A stretch of DNA of 8,083 bases from positions 1 to 8,083 of the forward strand of contig JAOZTW010000215.1 of assembly GCA_029938985.1 (NCBI GenBank), given 5' to 3'. This DNA is from Bacteroidales bacterium. Lineage in GTDB: Bacteria > Bacteroidota > Bacteroidia > Bacteroidales > JAOZQN01. How positions within the stretch are numbered: position 1 is the stretch's first letter; each line of letters starts with the position of its first letter. This document shows positions 7,009 through 8,083 of this stretch, piece by piece. Made by a program: the position numbers and the translations under genes. The notes beneath the pieces are model-generated. The model made no database searches. It had not been told where the DNA came from and worked only from the letters and a program-made list of their open reading frames with translations.

Positions 7009-7129
7009 GACGTTTTTCACGAGAGTTAAGTTCAAGGCTTTTTCTAAATATTAGAATTAAAGTTTCATTTTGTAAATATGCCTTAATATTTCAAAAGTAA
7101 CAAAGAAATTGATACTTGAGAAAAACGCC
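7009..7129. repeat. MITE-like repeat, copy 2, in the thiH-thiG gap
   Basis: A 121-bp relative of the element at 5643-5765, same orientation, about 85% identical by eye (about 18 substitutions plus one 2-base gap). It runs from GACGTTTTTC to GAAAAACGCC. The terminal inverted repeat is more decayed than in copy 1: about 16 of 22 bases match, including one change in the otherwise shared end (GACG for GGCG). AAAAATA occurs just outside both ends (7002-7008 and 7131-7137, the latter shifted by one base), a possible but weak target duplication in AT-rich DNA. No reading frame is present. Confidence 0.72.
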
Positions 7130-7160
7130 AAAAAATATTAGTATTGAAACAAGTCCAGTT

Positions 7161-7928
7161 TTACATTAAAAAAGAAGTTAAAGGACTGCTTGCATTTGCT
7201 GTAGCCGATTTTTCTGCCAGTTTTGCTTCAAAAGCAATTCTGCCTGCCTGCACCGCAAGTTTAAACGCTTTTCCCATTTCAATAGGATTTGGAGAAACAG
7301 CAATTGCAGTATTTACAAGCACTGCATCTGCTCCCATTTCCATAGCTTCGGCAGCATGAGATGGTGCTCCTATTCCTGCGTCAACTATCACAGGTATATT
7401 AGATTGCTCAATAATTATTCTTATCATGGCTTTTGTTTGCAAACCAAAATTACTACCAATTGGCGACCCCAAAGGCATTACCGTTGCTGTTCCTACTTCT
7501 TCTAATTTTTTGCATAAAACAGGATCTGCCTGTACATAAGGCAAAACAATAAACCCTTTTTTCACCAATTCAGTTGCTGCTTTCAGTGTTTCTTCTCCGT
7601 CGGGAAGCAAATAACGTGGGTCGGGATGAATTTCTAATTTCAACCAATTGGTTTGCAAAGCTTCTCGTGCTAATTCGGCAGCAAAAATGGCTTCTTTTGC
7701 GTTTCGCACTCCCGATGTGTTGGGTAATAATTTAAAACCTGCTTCTTGTAAATATGGTAAAATATCATCTTTTTGATTTTGCAAATCAACTCTTCGCAAT
7801 GCCATAGTAACCAGTTCGGTTTCGGAGGCTAACAAAGCGTTTTTCATTAACTCACCAGACGAAAATTTACCTGTTCCAGTAAAAAGACGAGAGTTAAATA
7901 AGCTATTATGTATTTTTAATGGTTTCAT
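7161..7928 (-). CDS. thiG: Thiazole synthase ThiG
   Basis: Family role: a cytoplasmic (beta/alpha)8-barrel enzyme that joins 1-deoxy-D-xylulose 5-phosphate, dehydroglycine and sulfur from ThiS thiocarboxylate into the thiazole phosphate carboxylate for thiamine. Seen in the 255-residue product: the typical opening SRLFTGTGKF (13-22); MALRRVDL (42-49); NTSGVRNAKEA (70-80); NWLKLEI (94-100), whose Lys97 is the counterpart of the Schiff-base lysine; LLPD (107-110); VLPYVQADPVLCKKLEE (128-144); MPLGSPIGSN (151-160), where Gly-Ser-Gly is more usual than Gly-Ser-Asn; and the phosphate-binding region VDAGIGAPSHAAEAMEMGAD (182-201) followed by VLVNTAIA (203-210). Length is normal for the family and the ATG aligns with family starts. 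It is the first thi gene seen in this leftward cluster; pairing with thiH as dehydroglycine source is coherent. Confidence 0.96.
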   Translation of the reverse strand: MKPLKIHNSLFNSRLFTGTGKFSSGELMKNALLASETELVTMALRRVDLQNQKDDILPYLQEAGFKLLPNTSGVRNAKEAIFAAELAREALQTNWLKLEIHPDPRYLLPDGEETLKAATELVKKGFIVLPYVQADPVLCKKLEEVGTATVMPLGSPIGSNFGLQTKAMIRIIIEQSNIPVIVDAGIGAPSHAAEAMEMGADAVLVNTAIAVSPNPIEMGKAFKLAVQAGRIAFEAKLAEKSATANASSPLTSFLM

Positions 7929-8083
7929 TGTTTTTATTTTTATAAATAACTGATATTTTAGGGATTGTTAAATTATAAGTCTCTGGTTTGTATAGATTGG
8001 TTTATTCTTTTACAACTTAAAAAAATTATTAATAACTAAAGTTTTTGCTTTCATTTTATATTGATTATCAATAATATATAAAA
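7929..8083. other. Leader upstream of thiG, no TPP riboswitch seen
   Basis: These 155 AT-rich bases lie upstream of thiG (which reads leftwards) and reach the window edge. Neither the CTGAGA nor the ACCTGA-type conserved parts of a TPP (THI-box) riboswitch are visible in the leftward strand, and no well-spaced Bacteroidota promoter is clear. No coding frame is seen. If thiG is transcribed together with further thi genes to the right, the control region would lie outside the window. Confidence 0.5.

Noticed and set aside
7092..7099. TACTTTTG on the leftward strand inside repeat copy 2, matching the Bacteroidota -7 box TAnnTTTG upstream of thiH
   Set aside because: No TTG lies at the expected spacing of about 19-21 bp upstream (the nearest suitable one is about 29 bp away), and the equivalent in copy 1 is TACTGTTG. 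In AT-rich DNA such a match is expected by chance.
7144..7359. Short plus-strand frame opposite the end of thiG
   Set aside because: It is the antisense of the conserved ThiG C-terminus; the Ala/Ser-rich product has no independent support.
7929..8083. TPP riboswitch upstream of thiG
   Set aside because: The conserved CTGAGA and ACCTGA-type elements are absent from both strands of this stretch.

Overview
The window looks like chromosomal DNA from a member of the Bacteroidota. It is very AT-rich. None of the four genes has a recognisable Shine-Dalgarno sequence; the start codons follow A/T-rich leaders. The alpha-2-macroglobulin protein has Bacteroidota-style features: an MG2 repeat with a Y-x-H-x-DK-x-x-Y-x-PGE signature, a carboxypeptidase-regulatory-like domain, and a SusC-like motif. 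ThiH rather than ThiO suggests an anaerobic or facultative lifestyle (inference).

Layout. Positions 1-415 hold no gene, but contain a strong GC-rich hairpin with an extra copy of its arm and a short relic of a repeat found elsewhere in the window. Positions 416-4807 (+) encode one 1463-residue envelope-anchored, thioester-containing alpha-2-macroglobulin. Positions 4808-4882 hold a 25-bp perfect inverted repeat between two convergent genes. Positions 4883-7928 (-) form a thiazole-biosynthesis cluster transcribed leftwards in the order thiG, thiH, thiF. Positions 7929-8083 are the leader upstream of thiG, with no TPP riboswitch visible.

How the genes work together. ThiF would adenylate the sulfur carrier ThiS. 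ThiH would make dehydroglycine from tyrosine by radical SAM chemistry. ThiG would combine dehydroglycine, thiocarboxylated ThiS and deoxyxylulose 5-phosphate into the thiamine thiazole phosphate. thiS, thiE and thiC are not in the window and may lie beyond the right edge. The macroglobulin is functionally unrelated and points towards the thi cluster.

Most notable points: (1) both gaps of the thi cluster carry, in the same orientation, a copy of a roughly 121-123-bp repeat with terminal inverted repeats (about 85% identical by eye), and a probable third fragment lies upstream of the macroglobulin gene; (2) ThiF lacks the cysteines usual for the zinc site and sulfur-transfer region; (3) the macroglobulin carries a SusC/TonB-receptor-like motif after its carboxypeptidase-regulatory-like domain; (4) an 18-bp repeat supplies the last codons and stop of thiH and is also half of the 25-bp palindrome after thiF. 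I found no defence, CRISPR, phage or RNA gene, and no clear evidence of a wholly new multi-gene system.
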